Part shown: positions 44,652-54,198 of the stretch, piece after piece | Layout of the letters: each line of letters begins with the position of its first letter | Position numbering within the stretch: the stretch's first letter is position 1 | DNA from: Methylocaldum sp035627495 | GTDB lineage: Bacteria > Pseudomonadota > Gammaproteobacteria > Methylococcales > Methylococcaceae | Reading direction: 5' to 3' | Assembly: GCF_035627495.1 (NCBI RefSeq) | Contig: NZ_DASPLO010000076.1 | Span: 4,031 to 68,030 of the forward strand | Length of the DNA stretch: 64,000 bases | Made by a program: the position numbers and the translations under genes | The notes under the pieces: model-generated | Seen by the model: the letters and a program-made list of their open reading frames with translations, nothing else | Told to the model about the DNA's origin: nothing | Databases searched by the model: none

Positions 44652-46106
44652 ATGAGCGACGAAATACTCATCAACGTCACGCCGCGGGAAACTCGCGTAG
44701 CCATCGTCGAAAACGGCGTATTGCAAGAGGTCCTGATCGAACGAACCCGCCGCCGCGGCCTGGTCGGCAACATCTACAAAGGCAAAATATGCCGAGTGCT
44801 GCCCGGCATGCAGGCGGCTTTCGTGGACATCGGACTGGAGCGGGCGGCATTTCTGCACATATCGGATTTGGGCGCCACCGATCGGGAGAAGACAACCACC
44901 GATCAGATCGAGCAGGTTTTTCACGAGGGGCAGGAACTGGTCGTACAAGTCGTCAAAGACCCTATCGGCGCCAAGGGCGCGCGACTCACCACCGAGATCG
45001 CCATACCATCCGTGTATCAGGTCTACATGCCTTGCGGCCGAACCTGTGGCGTATCCCAGCGCATCGAGTGCGACCGGGAACGGACGCGGTTACGCACCTA
45101 CATCGAAACCTTTCAGAAAGAACATGTTACCGGCGGATTTATTGCGCGAACCGCCGCCGAGAGCATCGAAGAGTCCGCGCTCCGCACCGATATGCTGTTC
45201 CTGCTCAAGCTGTGGAACTCCATCGCGCAGCGGATCAAAACCGTCAAGCCGAAAACCTTGCTGCATGAAGACTTGCCGCTCAGCATGCGGGTCCTGCGCG
45301 ATCTGCACCGCGCCAGAGTCGAGAAAATCCGGGTCGACTCCCGCGAAACCTACGCGCGCCTGGTCAAGTTCGCCAAGGAATTCGTCCCGGAACTGGCCGC
45401 CCTCATCGAACATTATGCCGGCGAGCGTCCTTTGTTCGATCTGTATGGCGTCGAGGATGAAATCCAAAAGGCCCTGGAACGCCGGGTCATGCTCAAATCC
45501 GGCGGTCACTTGGTGTTCGACCAGACCGAGGCAATGACGACCATCGACGTCAACACCGGTGCCTTCGTGGGTGGACGCAGCCTGGAAGAAACCATCTTCA
45601 AAACCAATCTGGAGGCGGCCCAAGCCATTGCCCGCCAATTGCGGCTGCGCAACCTCGGCGGCATCATCATCATCGATTTCATCGACATGCGGGACGAAGA
45701 CCACAAGCAGCAGGTCCTGCAGGCGCTGGAAAAAAGCTTGGAAAAGGACCATGCCAAGAACACCATCAGCGAGGTGTCTTCTCTCGGACTGGTGGAAATG
45801 ACGCGCAAGCGCACGCGTGAAAGCCTTGAGCACATCTTGTGCGAGCCTTGTCCCGCTTGCAGCGGGCGCGGCGTGTTGAAAACGCCGGAAACGGTCTGCA
45901 TGGAGATTTTCCGCGAAATTATCCGGGAAGTGCGCCAATACAACGTTCAGGAACTTCTCGTACTGGCATCCAACGAAGTCGTCGAACGACTGCTGGATGA
46001 GGAGGCCGACACCTTGTCGGAGCTGGAAACGTTCCTGGGGGTCCGAATCAAGTTCCGCGCCGAAGCGCAATATACCCAGGAACAATACGATGTCGTCTTG
46101 CTGTAG
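44652..46106 (+). CDS. rng: Ribonuclease G
   Basis: A 484-residue endoribonuclease of the RNase E/G family that matures the 5' end of 16S rRNA and decays some mRNAs. It has an N-terminal S1 domain (about 38-125), the catalytic core with two acidic clusters (MTTIDVNTGAFVG, and GGIIIIDFIDM, about residues 295-345), and the zinc-link cysteines in CEPCPACSGRG (about 397-407). It lacks the long C-terminal scaffold of RNase E. It lies in the conserved maf-rng-yhdP order. Confidence 0.97.
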   Translation: MSDEILINVTPRETRVAIVENGVLQEVLIERTRRRGLVGNIYKGKICRVLPGMQAAFVDIGLERAAFLHISDLGATDREKTTTDQIEQVFHEGQELVVQVVKDPIGAKGARLTTEIAIPSVYQVYMPCGRTCGVSQRIECDRERTRLRTYIETFQKEHVTGGFIARTAAESIEESALRTDMLFLLKLWNSIAQRIKTVKPKTLLHEDLPLSMRVLRDLHRARVEKIRVDSRETYARLVKFAKEFVPELAALIEHYAGERPLFDLYGVEDEIQKALERRVMLKSGGHLVFDQTEAMTTIDVNTGAFVGGRSLEETIFKTNLEAAQAIARQLRLRNLGGIIIIDFIDMRDEDHKQQVLQALEKSLEKDHAKNTISEVSSLGLVEMTRKRTRESLEHILCEPCPACSGRGVLKTPETVCMEIFREIIREVRQYNVQELLVLASNEVVERLLDEEADTLSELETFLGVRIKFRAEAQYTQEQYDVVLL

Positions 46107-46115
46107 CACCCTCTT

Positions 46116-49100
46116 TTGAAAAGCGTCCTTCGTTTCGCTCACCGAACGACGCTGTATTCCGGCCTTTGCCTTATCGTCATTCTGGCACTGGCGCTGACAG
46201 CCCTCCGTTTCTGGCTGCTACCCGGAGCATCGAGCTATCGCCACCGACTGGAAACGCAACTCGGCTCCCTGATCGGCGAGACCGTCCGGATCGAAGGTCT
46301 ATCCGCCCGCCTGCACGGGTTCCATCCGGAGCTTTCCCTGAACGGCTTTCACATCCTCGACTCGCGAGGCAAGCCAGCCATCAGGTTCGCCGCGATCCGC
46401 ATCGACATCGATCCGCTTCGCTCCTTGCTAACCCGCGAGCCCAGCTTCGACCGGCTGGAGATCGTCGGAGCAAAACTCTCGATTCGACGCAGGCAAGACG
46501 GCACGATCGGCATCGTAGGGCTTAACGCGAGCGACCGGCCGCCGGCCTGGCTTATGGCCGACGGCCGCTTCGAGCTGTTGGACTGCGACCTGGACTGGCA
46601 GGATTTACAGGGGAACGGGCCACCTCTGGCTTTGGGGCAAGCCGATATCCGCCTTGTCAATAACGGCGGAAAACACAAGCTCGGGCTCGACCTCGCCTTG
46701 CCTAAAAGGCTGGGCAAAGCATTTCGGCTCGCCCTGGACGCCGAAGGCAATCTATTCCAAGTCGAGAAGTGGTCCGGAAAGCTTTATCTCGAAGGCAAAC
46801 TCATCGATACGGCCCAAATAACGGATGCCTTGCCAAGGCCGTATTTCGCAATGAAATCCGGCACAGTGGATTTCAGACTCTGGGGACACTGGAACGGCGC
46901 GCTAAATTCGGTGGCGGGAGACATCGAGCTCGCGAAACCGATATTTGCCCTCCGGCGGGACACACACACTGAAGACCAGTTGGCATTGGCTTCCTTGGAG
47001 AGCCGGTTCCGGTGGCAGCGGGAAAACGACGGCTGGCGCCTGGACTTGGACCGCTTCAGGCCAGCTCTCAACCGTGTTTGGCCCGAGTCCCGCCTGTCTC
47101 TCGCTCTCACCCGGCGCCCCGATGGAACGCCTTCCGTCGTTCGCGCCGCGGCATCTTACCTGGAGCTGGGTGACATCAATACCGCCTTACATGCCCTTCC
47201 ATTGCTCGACGCGGAAGCCGGCGGAATTTTGAGGGACTTAGCGCCGCGCGGCTCGCTTCGGAATGCCAGCTTCTTTTTCGCACCCGAAAGATCCATGGGC
47301 GAACGCATCGCCTTGTGCGGCAAATTTGATGATTTAGGCGCGAACGCCTGGCAATCGCTTCCCGGGTTTTCCGGCCTGAGCGGAAAACTGTGCGGCAACG
47401 ATCAAACCGGCCGCGTCACGTTGTCCGTCGAAAACGGGAACATTCAACCGGCCACGCTGGGACTTAAGACCCCGGTTCGCTTGAATAAAGCCAGGGCCGA
47501 TCTGTTCTGGCGGCAGACCGATATCGATTGGTCGTTTTCCTCCCGCTCGCTTTCAGTCGAGAACGACGATCTAGCCGCACGCGGCCGGTTCAGAGCCGTG
47601 TTGCCAAAAAATAAAGAGGCCTCCGCCTTCCTCGATCTACGAATGCAGTTTGGCGAGATGAACATGGTCGCCCTCAAGAATTACCTGCCTTTCGCCGTAA
47701 TTCCTCAAACTTCGACATGGGTGGAACAGGCGCTGATCAGCGGATGGGTCCGGAATATGCAACTCCTGTTTCACGGCCCCGTCGCCGATTTCCCGTTCTA
47801 TCGAAACGAAGGCGTATTCGAGTCCTCGATCGAAGCGCAAAATGTCGAGCTTCGCTTTCACCCGGACTGGCCGCCGCTGACGCAAACCGACGCCCGCTTG
47901 CTGTTCTACGGGCCCGGCATGGAAATCGGATCTACCAAAGGTCAGATCGGCCAAGGCCGGATTTTGGAAGCGCATGCCGTGGCCGAGGACTTGGATCGCT
48001 CACCTTGGCTCACGCTATCCGGGACCGCCCGGACGACGGTCCCGGATAGTCTGGATTTCCTCGCCCACTCCCCTATTCGAGACATCCCTGAAAAGCTCGC
48101 CAAATTCGTGACTACAGCAGGCGAGACGGACATTTCCCTAAACTTGACCATTCCGCTGGATAAGAAACTGGGCGACACTGCCGTCGAAGGCAAAGCCGAA
48201 TTCAAAGACGCGACGCTTCGCATCGAGGATACCGGCCTGGAGCTGCGTCACATCAACGGTCCCCTACACTTTACGCGAACCGGATTGAGCGCCAATGGCA
48301 TTCGAGCCTCTGTATTGGACCATCCGGCCGTTATCGGCGTCGCACCGGAAAACGACGATATCGTAGTCGAGCTCAAAGGACGAGCCGGCGTTTCGGACCT
48401 GCAAAGACAATTCCCCGGCAGCTTCTGGCGTTTGGCGCGCGGCACCACGGATTACCGGCTCGGTCTCCGCATTCCGGAGTCACTCGGCGCCGAAAGCGAC
48501 CCGCTGGTTTTGGCCTTGTCGTCCGGATTGACCGGCATGGAATTGAATCTGCCCGCTCCTTTCGGAAAAAGCGAAAAAACCAGAAAAGACTTATTCATTG
48601 AAATGGTGATTCGCACGGGCAGCAAGATTCCGCTGCGACTGACCTATGGGCAGGACATCGCGGCGCAGCTCAGGCTCTCCCAATCGGCTGCCGGCCTTAA
48701 GCTTCAAGGCGGCGATGTGGCCGTTGGAGCACCGCTTGCGTCGACCGGCCCGGAACCGGGGGTGGCGGTTTTCGCCCGGGTGGATTCATTGGAGGCCGCC
48801 GAATGGCGCCGATTGCTGCCCGATTCGCCGGACGATCCGAGCAATCCCAACCTCTTGCGAAAGCTGGATCTGAACGTCCGGACAATGTACTGGAACGGTG
48901 AAGTGTTGGGTCCCTTGACCCTGGACGTGCAGCGGGAAGGTCAACGCTGGCAAGGCCGTCTCGACAGCGGCTACGGAAAAGGGACCTTTGAAGCCTCGGC
49001 AGATTCGGTGACTCTCGATCTCGAACATCTTAAATTGCCGAAATTGAACTCTCATGAAACCGAACCGGCCAACGCCGTGCCGCTCGATCCGGCCGCCGTG

Positions 49101-49991
49101 CCGAATCTGGCGCTCAAAGCCAAACGGCTGCTCTGGCAAGGGGCCGATCTCGGACCCTTCGTACTCGAAACCGAACGCCATGCTCACGGCATGATCGTCA
49201 AAGCACTCCAGGTAGAGACCAAAAACCATCGCTTCGACATCCACGGCGGCTGGACACGGTCGGCGGACCGAACGGTGTCCACCCGCATCGAAGGCAAAAT
49301 CCGTATCGAGGATATGGGAGACTTCTTGACCGCCTTCGACTATGCCGGCGAGGTAAGAGACACGCCTTCGGACATCGATTTCGCCCTGTCCTGGCCCGGT
49401 GCGCCGCAGCGATTCTCCCGAAGCGAGATTGCTGGGGACATCAAGATGAAGCTGAGCAAAGGCGCGCTGCTCAAGGTCGAACCCGGTCTGGGCCGAGTGC
49501 TCGGTATGTTAAACTTAGACACGCTGTGGCGCAGGCTGTCCTTCGATTTCAGCGACCTGTTCGGCAAGGGCTTGGCCTACGACGGCGTCCGGGGAACCTT
49601 TCAACTCGGCAAGGGTCAAGCGATAACAAAGGGTTTTCTAATCGATGCGGTTCCCGCCAAGATCGTCATCAACGGCCGTGCCGGATTGGTGGCGCGGGAT
49701 TTGGATCAAATCGTCACCGTCATACCCCACACCAGCGTCGCCCTGCCCATTGCGGGCGCCTTGGCCGGCGGGCCCGCAGTCGGTGCCGCCGTGCTTCTGG
49801 CCCAGCAACTGGTCGGCGAGAAAGTGGACAGCATCACCGCGACCCACTATGCCGTTAAGGGTAGTTGGGACGAACCGCAAATCACCAAGATTAGCCGCAA
49901 CCTGCCGCTCGACATCCTTGATCGGGCCTGGAGCGGCATGAAAGATTTATCGGGTTTTGGCACCGAAACGGAGAAAAAAACGAATGACTAA
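46116..49991 (+). CDS. yhdP: YhdP-family AsmA-like protein
   Basis: A 1291-residue inner-membrane-anchored protein of the YhdP/TIGR02099 family, one of the AsmA-like bridge proteins that carry phospholipids toward the outer membrane. One N-terminal helix (about residues 14-36) is followed by a very long beta-rich periplasmic region. The AsmA-like C-terminal part contains KMKLSKGALLKVEPGLGRVLGMLN and LSFDFSDLFGKGLAYD. The start is TTG at 46116, nine bases after rng; no ATG is available nearby. The length is close to the E. coli protein. Confidence 0.94.
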   Translation: MKSVLRFAHRTTLYSGLCLIVILALALTALRFWLLPGASSYRHRLETQLGSLIGETVRIEGLSARLHGFHPELSLNGFHILDSRGKPAIRFAAIRIDIDPLRSLLTREPSFDRLEIVGAKLSIRRRQDGTIGIVGLNASDRPPAWLMADGRFELLDCDLDWQDLQGNGPPLALGQADIRLVNNGGKHKLGLDLALPKRLGKAFRLALDAEGNLFQVEKWSGKLYLEGKLIDTAQITDALPRPYFAMKSGTVDFRLWGHWNGALNSVAGDIELAKPIFALRRDTHTEDQLALASLESRFRWQRENDGWRLDLDRFRPALNRVWPESRLSLALTRRPDGTPSVVRAAASYLELGDINTALHALPLLDAEAGGILRDLAPRGSLRNASFFFAPERSMGERIALCGKFDDLGANAWQSLPGFSGLSGKLCGNDQTGRVTLSVENGNIQPATLGLKTPVRLNKARADLFWRQTDIDWSFSSRSLSVENDDLAARGRFRAVLPKNKEASAFLDLRMQFGEMNMVALKNYLPFAVIPQTSTWVEQALISGWVRNMQLLFHGPVADFPFYRNEGVFESSIEAQNVELRFHPDWPPLTQTDARLLFYGPGMEIGSTKGQIGQGRILEAHAVAEDLDRSPWLTLSGTARTTVPDSLDFLAHSPIRDIPEKLAKFVTTAGETDISLNLTIPLDKKLGDTAVEGKAEFKDATLRIEDTGLELRHINGPLHFTRTGLSANGIRASVLDHPAVIGVAPENDDIVVELKGRAGVSDLQRQFPGSFWRLARGTTDYRLGLRIPESLGAESDPLVLALSSGLTGMELNLPAPFGKSEKTRKDLFIEMVIRTGSKIPLRLTYGQDIAAQLRLSQSAAGLKLQGGDVAVGAPLASTGPEPGVAVFARVDSLEAAEWRRLLPDSPDDPSNPNLLRKLDLNVRTMYWNGEVLGPLTLDVQREGQRWQGRLDSGYGKGTFEASADSVTLDLEHLKLPKLNSHETEPANAVPLDPAAVPNLALKAKRLLWQGADLGPFVLETERHAHGMIVKALQVETKNHRFDIHGGWTRSADRTVSTRIEGKIRIEDMGDFLTAFDYAGEVRDTPSDIDFALSWPGAPQRFSRSEIAGDIKMKLSKGALLKVEPGLGRVLGMLNLDTLWRRLSFDFSDLFGKGLAYDGVRGTFQLGKGQAITKGFLIDAVPAKIVINGRAGLVARDLDQIVTVIPHTSVALPIAGALAGGPAVGAAVLLAQQLVGEKVDSITATHYAVKGSWDEPQITKISRNLPLDILDRAWSGMKDLSGFGTETEKKTND

Positions 49992-50805
49992 AACGGTTCT
50001 CGCCGCTATCCAGATGGCTTCCAGCCCCAATGTCAGCGCCAACCTCATCGAGGCGGGGCGGCTGATCGAAAAAGCCGCGTCCCAGGGTGCCGGCCTGATC
50101 GTGCTTCCGGAAAATTTCGCCATCATGGGTAAATCCGAAACCGACAAACTGGCCGTTGCCGAAACGGACGGTTCGGGGCCGATCCAGGACTTTCTCGCCA
50201 GAACGGCAGAGAAGCTGAAGGTCTGGCTGGTGGGCGGCACCATGCCGATCCGCGCCAACGGCGACAAAGTCCGCGCCACCTGTCTTGTCTATAACGACAA
50301 GGGCGAGCGGGCAGGACGCTATGACAAGATCCATCTGTTCGACGTCAACGTGCCTGGCACCGACGAACAGTATCAGGAATCCAGGACCATCGACGCGGGT
50401 GACGAGGCCTTAGTATTGGACACGCCATTCGGTCGACTCGGCCTGTCGATCTGCTACGATCTTCGGTTTCCCGAACTCTTCCGGCAGATGGCGGACAGCG
50501 GCATGGACATCCTCGCGGTTCCCTCGGCTTTTACCGCGCGAACCGGCGCCGCCCACTGGGAACTCCTGGTGCGCGCGCGATCGGTCGAAAACCTGTGCTA
50601 TACCGTCGCCGCCAATCAGGGCGGGTTCCATATCAACGGCCGGGAAACCTTCGGCCATAGCATGATCGTGGACCCTTGGGGTCAGGTGCTCGGCAGCCTT
50701 TCTCAGGGCGCCGGGGTGGTTGCCGCGGAATTCGACCGGGACCGCCTGCAAAAAGTGCGAGCCACTTTCCCGGCCCTGACACATCGGAAACTTCGTTGCC
50801 GTTAA
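49984..50805 (+). CDS. Nitrilase-family carbon-nitrogen hydrolase (omega-amidase/Nit type)
   Basis: A 273-residue amidase of the nitrilase superfamily. The Glu-Lys-Cys triad is E43 (LPENFA), K115 (YDKIHLFD) and C157 (SICYDLRFPEL). This subgroup, with close resemblance to eukaryotic Nit1, hydrolyses deaminated glutathione, and this is the best guess for its substrate. The ATG at 49984 overlaps the yhdP stop and has GGAG ten bases upstream; an in-frame TTG at 49957 is less likely. It is placed before tldD, as in many gammaproteobacteria. Confidence 0.92.
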   Translation: MTKTVLAAIQMASSPNVSANLIEAGRLIEKAASQGAGLIVLPENFAIMGKSETDKLAVAETDGSGPIQDFLARTAEKLKVWLVGGTMPIRANGDKVRATCLVYNDKGERAGRYDKIHLFDVNVPGTDEQYQESRTIDAGDEALVLDTPFGRLGLSICYDLRFPELFRQMADSGMDILAVPSAFTARTGAAHWELLVRARSVENLCYTVAANQGGFHINGRETFGHSMIVDPWGQVLGSLSQGAGVVAAEFDRDRLQKVRATFPALTHRKLRCR

Positions 50806-50860
50806 CCGTCACGACGTGTAGCCTAGCTTCCATCGTCTTTTTATTCAGTACACCTTACGT

Positions 50861-52306
50861 ATGAATCATGATCCTCTTGTGATAGCCCGGCAAACCCTGC
50901 TGGAGCCGGCGGGCCTCATAGGCGGCGACATCGATCGCGTCATGGGACAGCTTTTGGGCGCGTCGGTGGATGCCGCCGACGTTTATCTTCAATCCACCCG
51001 GTTCGAGTCCTGGATGCTGGAGGACGGTATCGTCAAGGAAGGTAGTCACAGCATCGAACAAGGTGCCGGTGTGCGTGCCGTTTCCGGCGAGAAAACCGGA
51101 TTCGCCTACAGCGACGAAATTACTCTGCCGACCCTGCTCGAAGCCGCCAAGAACGCGCGGGCCATTGCCAGAGAAGGCGGCCGGGGCAAGCAGGAAATTT
51201 CCGGAATACATCGCCCGCCGCAGCTTTATCTGCCGATCGACCCTCTGCAATCGCTGCCCGAAGAGGAGAAGATTGCCCTTCTCAAACGCCTGGACGAGGA
51301 ATGCCGGAAACTCGATCCGCGCGTCGAGCAGGTTATCGTGAGCCTTGCCGGCAGCCATGAGGTCGTTCTGGTCATCGGCCAGGACGGAATTCCCCACGGC
51401 GACGTGCGTCCCCTCGTGCGGCTCAACGTCAGCGTGATCGTCGAGGAAAACGGGCGGCGCGAGCAAGGCAGCTGCGGCGGTGGCGGCCGCACCGATTACC
51501 GCTTTTTCTTGGAAGAAGATCGGGCCATCGAATACGCACGGGAAGCCGTGCGCCAAGCCTTGGTGAATTTAGACGCGGTCGACGCCCCGGCGGGAACCAT
51601 GACCGTGGTCCTCGGACCCGGCTGGCCCGGCGTCCTGCTGCACGAAGCAATAGGGCATGGCCTGGAAGGCGACTTCAACCGCAAAGGCACCTCGGCCTTT
51701 GCCGGGCGGATCGGCGAGCGAGTGGCCTCGCCGCTCTGCACGGTGGTGGATGACGGCACCCTGCCCGGCCGCCGCGGCTCGCTCAATATCGACGACGAAG
51801 GCGTACCGACGGAGTGTACGGTATTGATCGAAAACGGCATCCTGAAAGGCTATATGCAGGACAAGCTCAACGCTAGGCTCATGGGCGTATCACCCACCGG
51901 GAACGGTCGCCGCGAATCCTATGCGCATCTGCCCATGCCCCGCATGACCAACACCTACATGCTGGCGGGATCTCACAATCCGCAGGAAATCATCGGCTCG
52001 GTGAAAAAGGGGCTTTTTGCCAAGAATTTCGGCGGCGGCCAGGTGGACATCACCTCGGGCAAGTTCGTGTTCTCCGCCAGCGAAGCCTATCTGATCGAAG
52101 ACGGGAAAATCACCCGGCCGGTCAAAGGCGCGACCCTGATCGGCAACGGTCCGGACGTGCTGACCCGCGTCAGCATGGTCGGCAACGATTTGCAGCTCGA
52201 CACCGGCGTCGGCACCTGCGGGAAAGACGGCCAGAGCGTACCGGTGGGCGTCGGCCAACCAACCTTGCGGGTGGATGGGCTGACCGTGGGTGGGACTCGG
52301 GTCTAG
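50861..52306 (+). CDS. tldD: Metalloprotease TldD
   Basis: A 481-residue subunit of the TldD/TldE heterodimeric zinc protease, which in E. coli degrades the antitoxin CcdA and processes microcin B17. The zinc motif HEAIGH (H261, E262, H266) sits in LLHEAIGHGLEGDFNRKG. The later segments GSLNIDDEGVPT and the NTYM region complete the active-site cleft. Its partner pmbA lies 500 bases further on, with a toxin-antitoxin pair between them. Confidence 0.96.
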   Translation: MNHDPLVIARQTLLEPAGLIGGDIDRVMGQLLGASVDAADVYLQSTRFESWMLEDGIVKEGSHSIEQGAGVRAVSGEKTGFAYSDEITLPTLLEAAKNARAIAREGGRGKQEISGIHRPPQLYLPIDPLQSLPEEEKIALLKRLDEECRKLDPRVEQVIVSLAGSHEVVLVIGQDGIPHGDVRPLVRLNVSVIVEENGRREQGSCGGGGRTDYRFFLEEDRAIEYAREAVRQALVNLDAVDAPAGTMTVVLGPGWPGVLLHEAIGHGLEGDFNRKGTSAFAGRIGERVASPLCTVVDDGTLPGRRGSLNIDDEGVPTECTVLIENGILKGYMQDKLNARLMGVSPTGNGRRESYAHLPMPRMTNTYMLAGSHNPQEIIGSVKKGLFAKNFGGGQVDITSGKFVFSASEAYLIEDGKITRPVKGATLIGNGPDVLTRVSMVGNDLQLDTGVGTCGKDGQSVPVGVGQPTLRVDGLTVGGTRV

Positions 52307-52333
52307 AACGGTTTGAACAACAGGTCACGAAGA

Positions 52334-52531
52334 ATGAAATACACTGTCGTTTTTCATCGCACTGAAGAAGGTATCAGCGTTTCGGTACCCGGACTTCCAG
52401 GATGCTGGTCCGAGGGCGAGACCGAGGAGGAGGCGCTGATAAATATTCGAGACGCCATTCGTGAGTACCTAGCTGCGGTGGCTGACATGAACCGCGACCA
52501 GGAAACCCATGAAATCGAAATCGCGGTTTAA
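52334..52531 (+). CDS. hicB: HicB-family antitoxin
   Basis: A 65-residue HicB antitoxin with the partial RNase-H-like fold: YTVVFHRTEEGISVSVPGLPGCWSEGETEEEAL is the classical opening. It ends without a helix-turn-helix or ribbon-helix-helix domain, so its ability to repress its own operon is doubtful. The ATG at 52334 is chosen over TTG 52313. The gene order is antitoxin first (hicB then hicA, two bases apart), the reverse of the textbook hicA-hicB order. It lies 27 bases after the tldD stop. Confidence 0.88.
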   Translation: MKYTVVFHRTEEGISVSVPGLPGCWSEGETEEEALINIRDAIREYLAAVADMNRDQETHEIEIAV

Positions 52532-52533
52532 GC

Positions 52534-52746
52534 ATGCCGAAAATTCCGGGTATAAATCACCTGGAAGCGGTACGGGTCTTCGAAAAAGCAGGGTTTCGGG
52601 TCATTCGGCAGAGCAAGCACATCGTCATGAGTGACGGAGAACGCATCCTCACCCTACCGCGCCACAATCCGATCAAGGCCTTGACTATGGGTGGAATCGT
52701 CAAAGATGCCGGTCTCACAGTGGATCAGTTTCGAAAGATGCTTTGA
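52534..52746 (+). CDS. hicA: HicA-family mRNA interferase toxin
   Basis: A 70-residue toxin with the double-stranded RNA-binding-like HicA fold, which cleaves mRNA when free of HicB. The pattern is MPKIPGINHLEAVRVFEKAGF, then RVIRQSKHIVM with the likely catalytic His29, then TLPRHNPIKALTMGGIVKDAGLTVDQF. The canonical GSH is replaced by SKH around the histidine. It starts two bases after hicB and ends 66 bases before pmbA. Confidence 0.88.
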   Translation: MPKIPGINHLEAVRVFEKAGFRVIRQSKHIVMSDGERILTLPRHNPIKALTMGGIVKDAGLTVDQFRKML

Positions 52747-52812
52747 GGACGTCGACCGCGCCACACCCGTTCCATATATCCGAACGATTTAACGAACAGT
52801 AAGGAGCCATCC

Positions 52813-54165
52813 GTGCAGGAACCGATCGCTTTCGCACGTGAACAAGAACGACTCGAACAACTGAAATCCCTGGTGGCCGATTGCCTGGTGGAAGCCCAGC
52901 GACAAGGCGCCACCGCAGCCGAAGCCGGCGTCAGCCTGGAACACGGCCTTTCCGTCACCGCCCGGCTGGGCGAAGTGGAAACCATCGAGCACCATCGCAG
53001 CCGAGGGCTCGGCGTCACGGTTTACGTAGGCCAGCGCAAAGGTTCGGCCAGTACCACCGATCTCAGCGCGGAAGCAATGCGGGAAACAGTAGAGGCTGCT
53101 TGCCGGATCGCCCAGTATGCGGCGGAAGACGAATATGCCGGACTACCCGACCGGGACATGTTAGCCACCGAGTTTCCCGATCTCGACGTTTATCATCCCT
53201 GGGACCTCGACGCGGAGACCGCGATAAACTTGACCATAGGCTGCGAAAACGCCGCACGGCATTTTCATCCCGAGATCGTCAATTCCGAAGGCGCGAGCCT
53301 CAATACCTTCCAGGGCTTGCGGGTGATGGGCAACTCGCTGGGATTCCTCCACGGTTATGCGTCCAGCCGCCACAGCCTGAGCTGTTCGGTCATCGGCCAA
53401 CGGGGCGACAGCATGCAGCGAGACGACTGGTGGACGGTGGCCCGAGCTGCCGGAGATATGGAGCCCGCCGAGCTGGTGGGCCAAAAAGCCGCCGAACGCA
53501 CGGTACGGCGGCTCGGCGCCCATTCACTGAGCACCCGGCAGTGTCCGGTGATTTTCGCGGCGGATATCGCATCGAGCCTGCTCGGCCACTTCATCGGCGC
53601 CATCCGCGGCGGCAATCTCTATCGGAAATCGTCCTTCCTGCTCGACCACCTGAGGAAGCCGGTCTTCCCGGCCTTCGTGCAGATCCGCGAGGAGCCGCAC
53701 CTCAAGAAAGCCTTGGGCAGCGCGCCCTATGACGCCGAGGGCGTTCGAACCCGGCCCCACCACATCGTCAAGGACGGCATGCTCGAATCCTATGTATTGA
53801 GCACTTACTCGGCACGGAAGCTTGGCATGAAAACCACCGGCAATGCCGGCGGCGTGCACAATCTCATCATCGAGCCCGGCGAACTTGATTTGCAGGGATT
53901 GCTGAAACGGATGAACACTGGGCTTCTCGTCACCGAACTGATGGGCCAGGGCGTCAATCCGGTAACCGGCGACTATTCCCGCGGCGCGTCCGGATTTTGG
54001 GTGGAGAACGGCGAGGTCCGTTTCCCCGTAGAGGAAATCACCATCGCGGGCAACCTGCGCGATATGTTCATGAACATACAGGCCGTCGGAAGCGACGTCG
54101 ACCTGCGGGGCAATACCCGAACCGGGTCGATTCTGATCGAGAAGATGACGGTGGCGGGGAATTGA
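52813..54165 (+). CDS. pmbA: Metalloprotease PmbA (TldE)
   Basis: A 450-residue partner of TldD in the TldD/TldE protease. It lacks the zinc HEAIGH motif, as expected for TldE, but shares the fold: LGVTVYVGQRKGSASTTDLS near residue 65, CPVIFAADIASSLLGHFIGAI near 240, and the C-terminal TTGNAGGVHNLIIEPG and LMGQGVNPVTGDYSRGASGFWVENGE. The GTG start is supported by AAGGAG eight bases upstream. It ends convergently with a glycosyltransferase gene. Confidence 0.96.
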   Translation: MQEPIAFAREQERLEQLKSLVADCLVEAQRQGATAAEAGVSLEHGLSVTARLGEVETIEHHRSRGLGVTVYVGQRKGSASTTDLSAEAMRETVEAACRIAQYAAEDEYAGLPDRDMLATEFPDLDVYHPWDLDAETAINLTIGCENAARHFHPEIVNSEGASLNTFQGLRVMGNSLGFLHGYASSRHSLSCSVIGQRGDSMQRDDWWTVARAAGDMEPAELVGQKAAERTVRRLGAHSLSTRQCPVIFAADIASSLLGHFIGAIRGGNLYRKSSFLLDHLRKPVFPAFVQIREEPHLKKALGSAPYDAEGVRTRPHHIVKDGMLESYVLSTYSARKLGMKTTGNAGGVHNLIIEPGELDLQGLLKRMNTGLLVTELMGQGVNPVTGDYSRGASGFWVENGEVRFPVEEITIAGNLRDMFMNIQAVGSDVDLRGNTRTGSILIEKMTVAGN

Positions 54166-54198
54166 ACTACTGAACGCAAGCCGGGATGGTGGGGGTCG

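Noticed and set aside
54166..54198. Bidirectional terminator between pmbA and the convergent glycosyltransferase
   Set aside because: GGTGG/CCACC can pair, but the arms reach into the coding end and there is no T-run on either side.
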